Source: an uncultured Kiloniellales bacterium (lineage in GTDB: Bacteria; Pseudomonadota; Alphaproteobacteria; Kiloniellales; JAKSDN01). From it: DNA of 64,000 bases. The notes under the pieces were generated by a model, which was not told the origin of the DNA, did not search any database, and was given only the letters and a program-made list of their open reading frames with translations. Where the stretch lies: NCBI GenBank assembly GCA_947258885.1, contig CAMYKD010000021.1:1-64000 (forward strand). The letters run 5' to 3'. A program made the translations under genes and the position numbers. Shown here piece after piece: positions 53,265 to 61,772 of the stretch (positions are counted from its first letter, which is position 1; the number at the start of each line of letters is the position of its first letter).

Positions 53265-54238
53265 CCCACGCAATCCGTATTCATCAGACCGGCGGCCCCG
53301 AGGTCTTGACCTGGGAAACCGTCGAGCTCGGCACGCCGGGTCCGGGCGAGGCCCGTATCCAACAGAGCGCCGTCGGGCTCAACTACATCGACGTCTATCA
53401 CCGTAGCGGCCTCTACCCGGTGCCCGCGCTGCCGACGGCGATCGGCATGGAGGCCGCCGGCCAGGTCGAATCCGTCGGCGAGGGGGTCAACGATCTCAGG
53501 CCGGGGGACCGCGTCGCCTATGCCGCGCCGCCCGTGGGAGCCTATGCCGAAGCCCGGCTCATGCCGGCCGACCGCCTGGTGAAGCTGCCCGACGGCATCT
53601 CCGACCTGCAGGCGGCGGCGATGATGCTCCAGGGCATGACGGTCCAATATTTGATCCGCCGAACCTTCCGGGTGAGCAAGGGCGACACCGTGCTGTTCCA
53701 CGCCGCGGCCGGTGGTGTCGGCCTGATCGCCTGTCAGTGGCTGAAGCACCTCGGAGCGACGGTGATCGGCACGGTAGGCTCGGACGAGAAGGCCGAGTTG
53801 GCTCGAGCCCACGGCTGCGATCATCCGGTCAACTACCGGACGGAAAATTTCGTCGATCGGGTGCGCGAGATCACCGACGGCGCCGGGGTTCCCGTGGTCT
53901 ACGACTCGGTCGGCAAGGACACTTTCGAGGGCTCGCTCGACTGCCTGGCGCCGCTCGGCATGTTCGTGGGCTTCGGCAACGCCTCGGGGCCGGTCCCGCC
54001 CTTCAACATGGGCGTGCTCGCGCAGAAGGGCTCGCTGTTCGTCACCCGGCCGACGCTGATGACCTACACGGCCAAGCGCGCGGACCTCCTGGCCAGCGCC
54101 AACGAGCTGTTCGACGTTGTGCTCTCGGACGCTGTCAAAATAGAGATCAATCAGACCTATCCGCTCGCCGAAACGGCGCAGGCGCACCGCGATCTGGAGG
54201 CTCGCAAGACCACCGGCTCGACCGTGTTTCTGCCCTGA
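53261..54238 (+). CDS. NADPH:quinone oxidoreductase (zeta-crystallin-like)
   Basis: A 325-residue zinc-free medium-chain reductase. The N-terminal GroES-like domain has SAVGLNYIDVYHRSGLYP and GMEAAGQVESVGEGV. The NADPH-binding motif is VLFHAAAGGVGLIACQWLKHLGA. VYDSVGKDTFEGSLDCL and QGMTVQYL are further quinone-oxidoreductase blocks. It would reduce quinones by one electron or act on small enones. It overlaps the hydrolase gene by four bases and converges on rho, 18 bp away. Confidence 0.92.
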   Translation: MTHAIRIHQTGGPEVLTWETVELGTPGPGEARIQQSAVGLNYIDVYHRSGLYPVPALPTAIGMEAAGQVESVGEGVNDLRPGDRVAYAAPPVGAYAEARLMPADRLVKLPDGISDLQAAAMMLQGMTVQYLIRRTFRVSKGDTVLFHAAAGGVGLIACQWLKHLGATVIGTVGSDEKAELARAHGCDHPVNYRTENFVDRVREITDGAGVPVVYDSVGKDTFEGSLDCLAPLGMFVGFGNASGPVPPFNMGVLAQKGSLFVTRPTLMTYTAKRADLLASANELFDVVLSDAVKIEINQTYPLAETAQAHRDLEARKTTGSTVFLP

Positions 54239-54256
54239 CCAGGGGCGAACTCCGGC

Positions 54257-55513
54257 CTATTGGTTCATGGCGTCGAAGAAGTCGGCGTTGCTTTTCGAGT
54301 GCTTGAGCTTGTCCAGCAGGAACTCGACCGAGTCGGTGACGCCCATCGGCATGAGGATCCGTCTGAGCACCCACATCTTTGACAAGGTCCCCTTGTCGAC
54401 CAGGAGCTCCTCCTTGCGGGTCCCCGACTTGCCGATGTCCATGGCCGGCCAGGTCCGCTTGTCGGCCAGCTTCCGGTCGAGCACGATCTCGGAGTTGCCG
54501 GTGCCCTTGAACTCCTCGAAGATTACTTCGTCCATACGGCTGCCGGTGTCGATCAGGGCCGTCGAAATGATGGTCAGGCTGCCGCCTTCCTCGATGTTAC
54601 GGGCCGCGCCGAAAAAGCGCTTGGGCCGCTGCAGGGCGTTGGCGTCCACGCCGCCGGTCAGCACCTTGCCGGAGCTCGGCACGACGGTGTTGTAGGCGCG
54701 CGCCAAGCGCGTGATGGAATCCAGCAGGATCACCACGTCCTTCTTGTGCTCGACCAGCCGCTTGGCCTTCTCGATCACCATCTCAGCGACCTGAACGTGA
54801 CGCGTGGCCGGCTCGTCGAAGGTCGAGCTGACCACCTCGCCCTTGACCGACCGGTCCATGTCGGTCACCTCCTCGGGCCGCTCGTCGATGAGCAGGACGA
54901 TGAGGTAGACCTCCGGATGATTGGCCGCAACCGAATGGGCCAGGTTCTGCAGGATCATGGTCTTGCCGGTGCGCGGCGGTGCGACGATGAGCGCGCGCTG
55001 TCCTTTGCCCAAGGGTGCGGTCAGATCGATGACCCGGGGGGTCAAATCCTTGATCGTGGGATCCTCTATCTCAAGCGTCAGCTTCTCGTCGGGGTAGAGC
55101 GGCGTCAAGTTGTCGAAGTTGATCCGATGGCGCGTGTTCTCCGGCGGGTCGAAATTGATCTTGTTGATCTTGAGCAGCGCGAAATACCGCTCGCCGTCCT
55201 TGGGCGAGCGGATCTGGCCTTCCACGGTGTCCCCGGTGCGCAGCCCGAAACGCCGCACCTGGCTCGGACTGACGTAGATGTCGTCGGGTCCCGGCAGGTA
55301 GTTCGCCTCGGGCGACCGCAGGAAGCCGAACCCGTCCTGCAACACTTCCAGCACGCCGGCGCCGAAGATCGCCACGTCGTTCTCGGCAAGCTGCTTGAGG
55401 ATCGCGAACATCATGTCCTGCTTGCGCAGGGTGCTCGCATTCTCGATTTCCAGCTCTTCGGCATATGCCAGAAGATCCGCCGGGCTCTTGGTCTTCAGTT
55501 CTTGGAGATCCAT
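54257..55513 (-). CDS. rho: Transcription termination factor Rho
   Basis: A 418-residue hexameric RNA helicase that ends transcription at C-rich sites. The N-terminal domain has [19 protein letters not shown], then the primary RNA-binding fold with GFGFLRS and [14 protein letters not shown]. The ATPase core has Walker [24 protein letters not shown], Walker [17 protein letters not shown] and the R-loop [20 protein letters not shown] at 55513 is used. It lies 250 bp from hemJ, a gap with a CtrA-like site. The rho-hemJ-hemH-hemE order is conserved in alphaproteobacteria. Confidence 0.98.
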   Translation of the reverse strand: MDLQELKTKSPADLLAYAEELEIENASTLRKQDMMFAILKQLAENDVAIFGAGVLEVLQDGFGFLRSPEANYLPGPDDIYVSPSQVRRFGLRTGDTVEGQIRSPKDGERYFALLKINKINFDPPENTRHRINFDNLTPLYPDEKLTLEIEDPTIKDLTPRVIDLTAPLGKGQRALIVAPPRTGKTMILQNLAHSVAANHPEVYLIVLLIDERPEEVTDMDRSVKGEVVSSTFDEPATRHVQVAEMVIEKAKRLVEHKKDVVILLDSITRLARAYNTVVPSSGKVLTGGVDANALQRPKRFFGAARNIEEGGSLTIISTALIDTGSRMDEVIFEEFKGTGNSEIVLDRKLADKRTWPAMDIGKSGTRKEELLVDKGTLSKMWVLRRILMPMGVTDSVEFLLDKLKHSKSNADFFDAMNQ

Positions 55514-55721
55514 CGATTTTGCCGCTGATGAGGTCGCTGGCCGGAACCGGCCGAGTCGGTGGGAAGGGAGGCTGTGCCGCTTGCGACGATGCTTATGAAG
55601 GGGCCGGTCGGCCGCCTGGAACGCTGGGGGAAGTCGTCGGATTGGATCGCGGTTCAAAAGCCCGCTGAATCAATGTGGGAAGCGCCGCGCCAAGTAGCAA
55701 GTGTAGACTGGCAGGATTTCG

Positions 55722-55738
55722 TTAGCCAACCGTTAACC
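55722..55738. promoter_or_regulatory. Possible CtrA-type site upstream of rho
   Basis: TTAG-CCAACCG-TTAACC matches the alphaproteobacterial CtrA motif TTAA-N7-TTAA with one mismatch. It lies about 210 bp before the rho start and just after the hemJ stop. A single motif of this size can occur by chance. Confidence 0.3.
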
Positions 55739-55764
55739 AAGAGTCAAGCCGCAAGGCGACCCAC

Positions 55765-56208
55765 TCAAAACGGTTTGACCACCACCAGGAGCACGATCCC
55801 GATCATGGCAAGGCCGGGGATATCGTGCGCCCGGCGGTAGAAACGTTCTCTGCGGCGGTGCCCGTCTTCGGCGAAATGCCGCCGCCAGCGCGCAAAGGCG
55901 ACATGCGTGACCTGCATCACGGCCAACAGCGCGAGCTTGCCGTGGAACCAGGTTTCGCTCCAAGCATCCAGATGGGCCGCCAGCATGAGCCCGAAGAACC
56001 AGGACAGGAGCATGGTGGGATTGATGATGATGCCGAGCAGGCGCCGCTCCATCACCTTGAAGGTTTCCGACTGGACGGACCCGGGTTCGGCCCGACAGTG
56101 ATAGGCAAAGAGCTGCGGCAGGTAGAGCATCCCCGTCATCCAGGTCATCACCGAAATGATATGCAGTGCGCTCACCCAAGGATAACCCGCGCCAAGAAAC
56201 CCCGTCAT
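55765..56208 (-). CDS. hemJ: Protoporphyrinogen IX oxidase HemJ
   Basis: A 147-residue inner-membrane protein with four hydrophobic helices. The essential histidine and lysine of HemJ are in WVSALHIISVMTWMTGMLYLP and WFHGKLALLAVMQV; RRLLGIIINPTMLLSW is also typical. HemJ oxidises protoporphyrinogen IX, the step before ferrochelatase. ATG at 56208 overlaps the hemH stop as ATGA; a GTG at 56217 is possible. Context with hemH and hemE strongly supports the role. Confidence 0.93.
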   Translation of the reverse strand: MTGFLGAGYPWVSALHIISVMTWMTGMLYLPQLFAYHCRAEPGSVQSETFKVMERRLLGIIINPTMLLSWFFGLMLAAHLDAWSETWFHGKLALLAVMQVTHVAFARWRRHFAEDGHRRRERFYRRAHDIPGLAMIGIVLLVVVKPF

Positions 56209-57260
56209 CGCTTCCACTGCTCCTGCGCCGCCGGCCCATAGGGGCAGTTGCGCCAGCGAGCCGGGCAGATCCGCTTTCCGGCCTGGGAACAGACTGCTCT
56301 ATCCCCGGTCAGACAGTCCCGCACGAGCCGCGCCAGACCGGTGACGAAATTCGTGCCGATGCCCACGGTCTCTACCCGAAAATAGCCCGGTATGCCATTT
56401 TTCAAAGCCAGGGCCCGATACTCGATGTCCAGTTCCACCAGGGTTTCGGAGTGCTCGGACACGAAGGCGATCGGCGCGAGGACGACGGGAACCTGGTCGC
56501 GCCCGGCGCGAACGACCTCCGCGTCGGTCGAGGGGCCGATCCACTCCATGGGTCCGACCCGGCTCTGATAGCAGACCAACCAGTCTAGATCCTCCTCGGC
56601 CAGTGCCTCGACGACGGCCGCAGCGCTCTGCTCGACCTGCCATTGATAAGGATCGCCGCGCTCGACGATCTTCTTCGGCAGGCCGTGCGCCGAGAACAGC
56701 AGGCGCGGCTTGCCCATGCCCGCCGCCTCCCGCAGGGCAGGACGTATCCGCTCGGCAACCTCCGCAACGAACCCGGGATCTTTGGGGAAACAGCAGACCG
56801 CCATCATCCTGGCCTCGAGCCCGACGGCGGCCGCACCTCGTTGCCAGGCTGCAATCGAAGATCCCGTGGTCGTCACCGAGAACTGCGGATACAGCGGCAA
56901 CAGGACGATTTGATCCGGGCCAAAGGCCGCAACCGCAGACACCGTTTCCTCCGTCATCGGGTGCCAATAGCGCATTGCAATAAACACCCGGACCTCTCCA
57001 AGGTCCCCCAGCGTCGCCTCGAGAGCATCCGCCTGGGCCCGCGTATTGGTCAGCAGCGGGGAGCTGCCGCCCAGATGGGCGTAGATCTCCCGGGCAACCG
57101 GCGCGCGGCGAGAAGAAATGAACTTAGCCAGCAGCCAGCGAATCGGTTTCGGCGCGCCGATGATCGCGGGATCATAGAAAAGGTTGAAAAGGAACGGCTG
57201 GACCGCCTCGGGCCGGTCCGGTCCTCCCAGGTTGAACAGCACCACGGCGGTCTTGCTCAT
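56205..57260 (-). CDS. hemH: Ferrochelatase
   Basis: A 351-residue enzyme that inserts ferrous iron into protoporphyrin IX, the last step of haem synthesis. NLGGPDRPEAVQPFLFNLF opens the protein, followed by HLGGSSPLL, a metal/porphyrin-site histidine in LLFSAHGLPKKIVERGDPY, and VLAPIAFVSEHSETLVELD with the catalytic glutamate. The C-terminus carries four cysteines (DCLTGDRAVC, RICPARWRNCP), suggesting a [2Fe-2S] cluster as in some other alphaproteobacterial and animal ferrochelatases. It is coupled to hemJ. Confidence 0.96.
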   Translation of the reverse strand: MSKTAVVLFNLGGPDRPEAVQPFLFNLFYDPAIIGAPKPIRWLLAKFISSRRAPVAREIYAHLGGSSPLLTNTRAQADALEATLGDLGEVRVFIAMRYWHPMTEETVSAVAAFGPDQIVLLPLYPQFSVTTTGSSIAAWQRGAAAVGLEARMMAVCCFPKDPGFVAEVAERIRPALREAAGMGKPRLLFSAHGLPKKIVERGDPYQWQVEQSAAAVVEALAEEDLDWLVCYQSRVGPMEWIGPSTDAEVVRAGRDQVPVVLAPIAFVSEHSETLVELDIEYRALALKNGIPGYFRVETVGIGTNFVTGLARLVRDCLTGDRAVCSQAGKRICPARWRNCPYGPAAQEQWKR

Positions 57261-57296
57261 GACCGACCAGTCCTCGTCAGATTGCCCACTAAACGC

Positions 57297-58346
57297 TCAC
57301 CGGGCCGACCAGCCCTGAACAAGTTCCACCAGTTCGCCGACATGTTCCGGATCCGCTTCAGGTACAATCCCGCTGCCCAGATTGAACACAAAGGGCCCGC
57401 CGGCCAAGGTCTCGAGAATCTCGGTGGCCGACCGTCGCAGCGCCTCTCCGCCGGCGACCAGGAGAATCGGATCCAGATTTCCCTGGACGGCAACTTGGCT
57501 TTGAAGCTCGTCTCGTACCCAAGCTGGAGGCATCGTGCTATCGACGGCAACCGCGTCGGCACCGGACTCGGCCGCGATATCCCGATACATGAGCCCCGCG
57601 CCCCGGGGAAACAGAATGATCGGTATGTGCGGATGGTTCGCCTTGATTCGCCGGATAATTTCCGCGTTGGGATCGAGACACCACTGCCGCATCCCATTGG
57701 CCGTCAGGGCGCCAGCCCAGGAATCGAAAAGTTGCAGAACTTCGACGCCGGCAGCAATCTGTGATTCGAGATATTGCGTGGTGGCATCCACCAACAGCTC
57801 GATCAGCTTTCGGAACCCTTCAGGATCCCCGTAGGCCCAGGTTTTGACTTTGGCGAACTCTCTCGTGCCGCCGCCCTCGACCATATAGCTCGCGACAGTC
57901 CAAGGCGCCCCGGCGAACCCGATGAGAGCCGTTTCAGGGCCCAGCTCCGACCGGATCCCGCGAACCGTCTCATAGACCGGCGCCAGTGTCCCGTCGAAGG
58001 AATCCATCGATAACCGCGCGAGTTCCCCCGGGGCACCGACCGGATCCAGGCGAGGGCCGCGGCCTTCCTCGAACCAGACCTTTTGGCCCAGCGCATGAGG
58101 CACGACCATGATATCCGAAAACAGAATCGCGGCATCGAAGCCGAAGCGCCGAATCGGCTGCAGCGTCACTTCGATGGCAAGCTCTGGGGTATAGCAGAAG
58201 TCCAGGAAGCTCGGCGCTTTTTTCCGAGTGGCCCGGTATTCTGGAAGATATCGACCCGCCTGCCGCATCAACCAGATTGGGGGCCGTGCACAGGCCTCCC
58301 CGCGAAGCGCCCGCAACAGCAGCTTTGATTCCATGCCGCTATCCAT
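57297..58346 (-). CDS. hemE: Uroporphyrinogen decarboxylase
   Basis: A 349-residue enzyme that converts uroporphyrinogen III to coproporphyrinogen III. Active-site motifs are PPIWLMRQAGRYLPEYRATR at the N-terminus and ILFSDIMVVPHALGQKV, with FAGAPWTVASYMVEGGG further on. ATG 58346 is chosen; ATG 58334 is four residues shorter. It is the first gene of the hemE-hemH-hemJ set, reading away from the 440-bp gap that separates it from ppsR. The 36-bp spacing to hemH suggests one operon. Confidence 0.96.
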   Translation of the reverse strand: MDSGMESKLLLRALRGEACARPPIWLMRQAGRYLPEYRATRKKAPSFLDFCYTPELAIEVTLQPIRRFGFDAAILFSDIMVVPHALGQKVWFEEGRGPRLDPVGAPGELARLSMDSFDGTLAPVYETVRGIRSELGPETALIGFAGAPWTVASYMVEGGGTREFAKVKTWAYGDPEGFRKLIELLVDATTQYLESQIAAGVEVLQLFDSWAGALTANGMRQWCLDPNAEIIRRIKANHPHIPIILFPRGAGLMYRDIAAESGADAVAVDSTMPPAWVRDELQSQVAVQGNLDPILLVAGGEALRRSATEILETLAGGPFVFNLGSGIVPEADPEHVGELVELVQGWSAR

Positions 58347-58785
58347 GGGAGACACAGGGTCTAAAGTTGGCGGCGACTGGTTCACCTCGGCTCCTTTCAA
58401 TTCAAATATCTTACTTATCAAGGTTGGTTGTGGTTGTAGTTGATCCCTGTGAATCGCGAGGATTAGCAAGAGATCCACGGCCTTTTCCGCAAGCTCTCCA
58501 GATGGCTTTGTGCTGTGCATTCCCCTGTGCAAGGGTCTTAGCACATATGACAGGAATGCCAAGAACCGGGCCGGCTTGCACTGTGCTCGGAACCGATGGA
58601 TAACGAGGATAACCTTGCTCCGGCATATCGCTGCTCCGGGTTTTCCCCGGATTTTCCTGGTCGGTTCCATGCGGCGGGAAGTTTGCGGAGGTTCGCGAGG
58701 CAAGGGTGCAAGGATTTTGTAGAGGCGTGCGAAAAGTGGCAATTATCCCCGTTATTCGTCTATCTTGGCACTGGGATGGACCGAG
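58347..58785. other. Putative chromosomal replication origin (oriC) between hemE and ppsR
   Basis: A 439-bp gap without an ORF, bounded by hemE and the DUF299 gene (ppsR, the RP001 homologue). In Caulobacter and Rickettsia the origin lies between these genes. Candidate DnaA boxes with the TTATCC core are TTATCCATC and TTATCCTCG (minus strand, 58595-58612) and TTATCCCCG (58743). TTATTCGTC (58752) is weaker. GATCC-containing boxes like the Caulobacter G-boxes are TGATCCCTG (58441) and AGATCCACG (58471). A relatively AT-rich stretch (58394-58445) could be the unwinding element. Genes read away from the gap on both sides. No perfect TTATCCACA is present. Confidence 0.65.
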
Positions 58786-59601
58786 ATGACCGCCCATCAC
58801 ATGCACTTGGTTTCCGACGCCACGGGCGAAACCGTGAGTTCGGTGGCACGGGCCTGCCTCGTTCAGTTCGCGGGTGTGGAGCCGATCGAGCATGCATGGA
58901 CCTTGATTCGGACCAAGGGTCAGATGACCAAGGTTCTGAAGGGGGTCGAGACCAACCCCGGGGCCGTCCTCTTCACTATCGTCAACGATGAGCTTCGAAC
59001 CGTCCTGGTCGAGGGGTGTCGACAATTAGGCGTGCCCTGCGTTCCCGTTCTGGATCCTGTAATTCACACGCTGGCTGCATATTTCCAGGTGGAAATTCGA
59101 GGTCGGCCAGGCCTGCAGCATGCCCTCGATGCCGAGTATTACCATCGGATCGATGCGATGAACTATGTCCTCACGCATGACGACGGCCAATGCGGCGCGG
59201 AGCTGAACCAGGCCGATGTCGTGTTGGTCGGGGTATCCCGCACATCCAAGACCCCGACCTGCATCTACCTGGCCAATAGGGGCATAAAAGCGGCGAACGT
59301 ACCGATCGTCCCTGGGTGCCCGCTGCCCGACGAGCTGCTCAATCTTACCCGGCCGCTGGTCGTGGGGCTTACCAAGGAACCGGCGCGTTTGGTGCAGCTA
59401 CGGCGGAATCGGCTGCGCATGATCTCGCAGGGCGGCGAGGAAACCGACTACACGGACCTCGAGAGCGTGCGCGAGGAGGTGGCCATGGCGCGACGACTGT
59501 GCGGTAAATACGAGTGGCCCGTGATCGATGTGACGCGGCGCTCGATCGAGGAAACCGCTGCCACGATCATGAACTACTACACGCGGCACACCGAGGCATG
59601 A
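58786..59601 (+). CDS. ppsR: Pyruvate, phosphate dikinase regulatory protein (DUF299 kinase/pyrophosphorylase)
   Basis: A 271-residue bifunctional regulator that phosphorylates and dephosphorylates pyruvate phosphate dikinase or PEP synthetase. It opens with HLVSDATGETVSSVARACL. The P-loop is LVGVSRTSKTPTCIYLA, followed by PIVPGCPLPDEL and VGLTKEPARLVQLRRNRL. It ends with WPVIDVTRRSIEETAATIM. ATG at 58786 is used rather than the ORF-track start. It is the first gene right of the putative origin and is coupled to maf. Confidence 0.93.
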   Translation: MTAHHMHLVSDATGETVSSVARACLVQFAGVEPIEHAWTLIRTKGQMTKVLKGVETNPGAVLFTIVNDELRTVLVEGCRQLGVPCVPVLDPVIHTLAAYFQVEIRGRPGLQHALDAEYYHRIDAMNYVLTHDDGQCGAELNQADVVLVGVSRTSKTPTCIYLANRGIKAANVPIVPGCPLPDELLNLTRPLVVGLTKEPARLVQLRRNRLRMISQGGEETDYTDLESVREEVAMARRLCGKYEWPVIDVTRRSIEETAATIMNYYTRHTEA

Positions 59602-60251
59602 AGATCATGACAAAGGTTTCATACATGGAGCAGATCGGCACACCGGTTCCGAAAGCGCCGGACGTCGTATTGGCGTCGTCCAGCCCGTCCCGCCGTAGAC
59701 TTTTGGCAAACGCCGGGGTCCCGGTCACCTGCGAGGCTGCGGAAATAGACGAACAAGGCGTCAAAGCCGCGCTGGCAAGCGAGGCTGCCGATGCGGCCCA
59801 AGTGGCGGAGACTCTGGCCGAGCTGAAGGCCCAACGGATCGCGCGCCGGTTCCCCGGCGCCCTTGTCATTGGTGCCGATCAGATGCTCGAGTGCGATGGC
59901 GCCTGGTTCGACAAACCCGAATCTATGGGCCAAGCCAAGGAGCAGTTGCAGGCCCTGAGTGGCCGAACCCACAGGCTCATCTCCTCCGCCTGCGTGGTGC
60001 GCGACGTTGCCTGCCTCTGGCACCACGGAGATCACGCGCGGCTGACCATGCGACCGCTCAGCGACGATTTCATAGACGCGTATCTGGCAGTCGTCGGCAA
60101 GCGCGCCCTCGAGTCGGTCGGTGCCTACCAGCTGGAGGGCTCGGGAGCACAGCTGTTCAGCCGCGTCCAGGGCGACTACTTCACGATACTCGGTCTGCCG
60201 CTGCTCCCGCTGCTCGATTTTCTGCGAAACCACCGGGTCCTTCTCACATGA
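59598..60251 (+). CDS. Maf-family nucleotide pyrophosphatase
   Basis: A 217-residue enzyme that hydrolyses noncanonical or pyrimidine nucleoside triphosphates. The Maf signature VVLASSSPSRRRLLANAG lies near residue 22, with the metal/substrate residues in VIGADQMLECDG and GKRALESVGAYQLEG. The usual GYF-type QGDYFTILGLPLLPLLDFL ends the protein. ATG at 59598 overlaps the ppsR stop; two further methionines at codons 4 and 10 are alternative starts. It overlaps aroE by four bases, so ppsR, maf and aroE are coupled. Confidence 0.93.
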   Translation: MKIMTKVSYMEQIGTPVPKAPDVVLASSSPSRRRLLANAGVPVTCEAAEIDEQGVKAALASEAADAAQVAETLAELKAQRIARRFPGALVIGADQMLECDGAWFDKPESMGQAKEQLQALSGRTHRLISSACVVRDVACLWHHGDHARLTMRPLSDDFIDAYLAVVGKRALESVGAYQLEGSGAQLFSRVQGDYFTILGLPLLPLLDFLRNHRVLLT

Positions 60252-61084
60252 CCCTCAGCGGCAGGGCCAAGCTCGCCGGCGTCATCGGCTGGCCGGTAGC
60301 GCACTCCCGGTCGCCGCGACTCCACGGATATTGGCTGCAGTACCACCGGATCGATGGTGCCTACGTACCTTTGCCGGTTCGTGCCGAGGCGTTCGAGCGA
60401 GGACTAAGGTGCCTGGCCGACATGGGATTTCGCGGCGTCAATGTGACCGTTCCGCACAAGGAGGCCGCACTCGCCGCCTGCGACGAGATCGAGGACTCGG
60501 GTCGTCGCCTCGGCGCGGTCAACACCGTCGTGATGGACGGCGGCCGGCTGCACGGCTTCAACAGCGACGGCTTCGGTTTCATCGAGAACCTCAGGGAGGG
60601 TGCCCCGGCCTGGCAAGCCCGCAAGGCGCCGGCTGTGGTGATTGGCGCCGGTGGCGCCGCGCGGGCCGTGGTGGCCGCCTTGATCGACGCCGGGGCGCCC
60701 GAGATCCGCGTCGTCAACCGGACGCGGCCGCGCGCCGAGGCCGTGGCGAAGGAGCTGGACGGACCCGTACAGGTCTTGGAATGGCCGGAACGCAGCCGGG
60801 CTCTTTCCGAGGCCGGGCTACTGGTCAACACGACAAGTCTCGGGATGACGGGGCAGCCGCCGCTCGAACTCGATCTTGCCGGCTTGCCCGCGTCCGCGCT
60901 GGTCAACGATATCGTCTATGCGCCCCTGGAAACACCGCTGCTGGCACGGGCTCGCGCGCGAGGCAATCTTGCGGTCGATGGTCTCGGCATGCTGCTGCAC
61001 CAAGCGCGCCCTGGATTCGCGGCATGGTTCGGCGTCGAACCGGAGGTGACCTCGGAGCTGCGCCGTTTCGTGCTTGCCGAGTGA
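60248..61084 (+). CDS. aroE: Shikimate dehydrogenase
   Basis: A 278-residue NADPH enzyme of aromatic amino-acid synthesis, reducing 3-dehydroshikimate to shikimate. The substrate domain has VIGWPVAHSRSPRLHGYWL and VNVTVPHKEAAL, where the lysine is catalytic. LGAVNTVV and GFNSDGFGF follow. The cofactor site is VIGAGGAARAVVAAL with VVNRTRPRAEAV. The late LLVNTTSLGMTG and VDGLGMLLHQA are conserved. ATG at 60248 overlaps the maf stop. Confidence 0.96.
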   Translation: MTLSGRAKLAGVIGWPVAHSRSPRLHGYWLQYHRIDGAYVPLPVRAEAFERGLRCLADMGFRGVNVTVPHKEAALAACDEIEDSGRRLGAVNTVVMDGGRLHGFNSDGFGFIENLREGAPAWQARKAPAVVIGAGGAARAVVAALIDAGAPEIRVVNRTRPRAEAVAKELDGPVQVLEWPERSRALSEAGLLVNTTSLGMTGQPPLELDLAGLPASALVNDIVYAPLETPLLARARARGNLAVDGLGMLLHQARPGFAAWFGVEPEVTSELRRFVLAE

Positions 61085-61100
61085 TGCGGGGTCGGCCGAC

Positions 61101-61772
61101 GTGGTGATCCTTGGTCTGACCGGCTCCATCGGCATGGGCAAATCGACCGCGGCGCACATGTTCCGCCTGCTCGGGATCCCTGTCCATGATGCGGATGCGG
61201 CCGTTCATCGGCTGCTTGGCCGGGGGGGGGCCGCGGTCGCCGCTGTCGAGTCGGCGTTCCCCGGCGTTGCCCGGGGCGGCGCGGTCGACCGGCAACGCCT
61301 TGCGGAGCGCGTCTTCGACGACCCCGCCGCGCTCGCCCGGCTGGAAGCGATCCTTCACCCCAAGGTACGCCTTGCGACTCTCGACTTCCTGAAGCGTCAG
61401 GCACGAACACGCAGCGCCGTCGTGGTACTGGACATACCGCTGATGTTCGAGACCGGTGGCCAGCAGATGTGCGACGCCGTCGTCGTCGTCAGCGCCCCCC
61501 CCGCGGTCCAGGCGTCGCGTGTCTTGGCGCGCAAGGGGATGACGCCGGAGCGCTACAAGGCCATCTTGGCAAAGCAGGTAACTGACCGGGAAAAGCGTCG
61601 CCGGGCGGACTTTGTCGTCCCAACCGGCGGCAGCAAGCGCGACACCTTGCGCCGACTCGCAGCGATCGTCAGACTGATGCGCGGGCGGGCCGGGCGCCAT
61701 TGGCCGCCGTTTGGCCGGCGGCCGTTGCCGGGGGAACGCATTATCCAGCCACGAGGGAAGCGCCATGCGTGA
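61101..61772 (+). CDS. coaE: Dephospho-CoA kinase
   Basis: A 223-residue kinase for the last step of coenzyme A synthesis. The P-loop GLTGSIGMGKSTAA is at the N-terminus, with VHDADAAVHRLLG, VLDIPLMFETGG and VSAPPAVQASRVLARKG. GTG 61101 is chosen; GTG 61104 and TTG 61074 are possible. A run of nine G residues (61222-61230) lies in codons for LLGRGGAAV. The last 30 residues are arginine-rich and extend past the domain. It overlaps dnaQ by eight bases. Confidence 0.94.
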   Translation: MVILGLTGSIGMGKSTAAHMFRLLGIPVHDADAAVHRLLGRGGAAVAAVESAFPGVARGGAVDRQRLAERVFDDPAALARLEAILHPKVRLATLDFLKRQARTRSAVVVLDIPLMFETGGQQMCDAVVVVSAPPAVQASRVLARKGMTPERYKAILAKQVTDREKRRRADFVVPTGGSKRDTLRRLAAIVRLMRGRAGRHWPPFGRRPLPGERIIQPRGKRHA

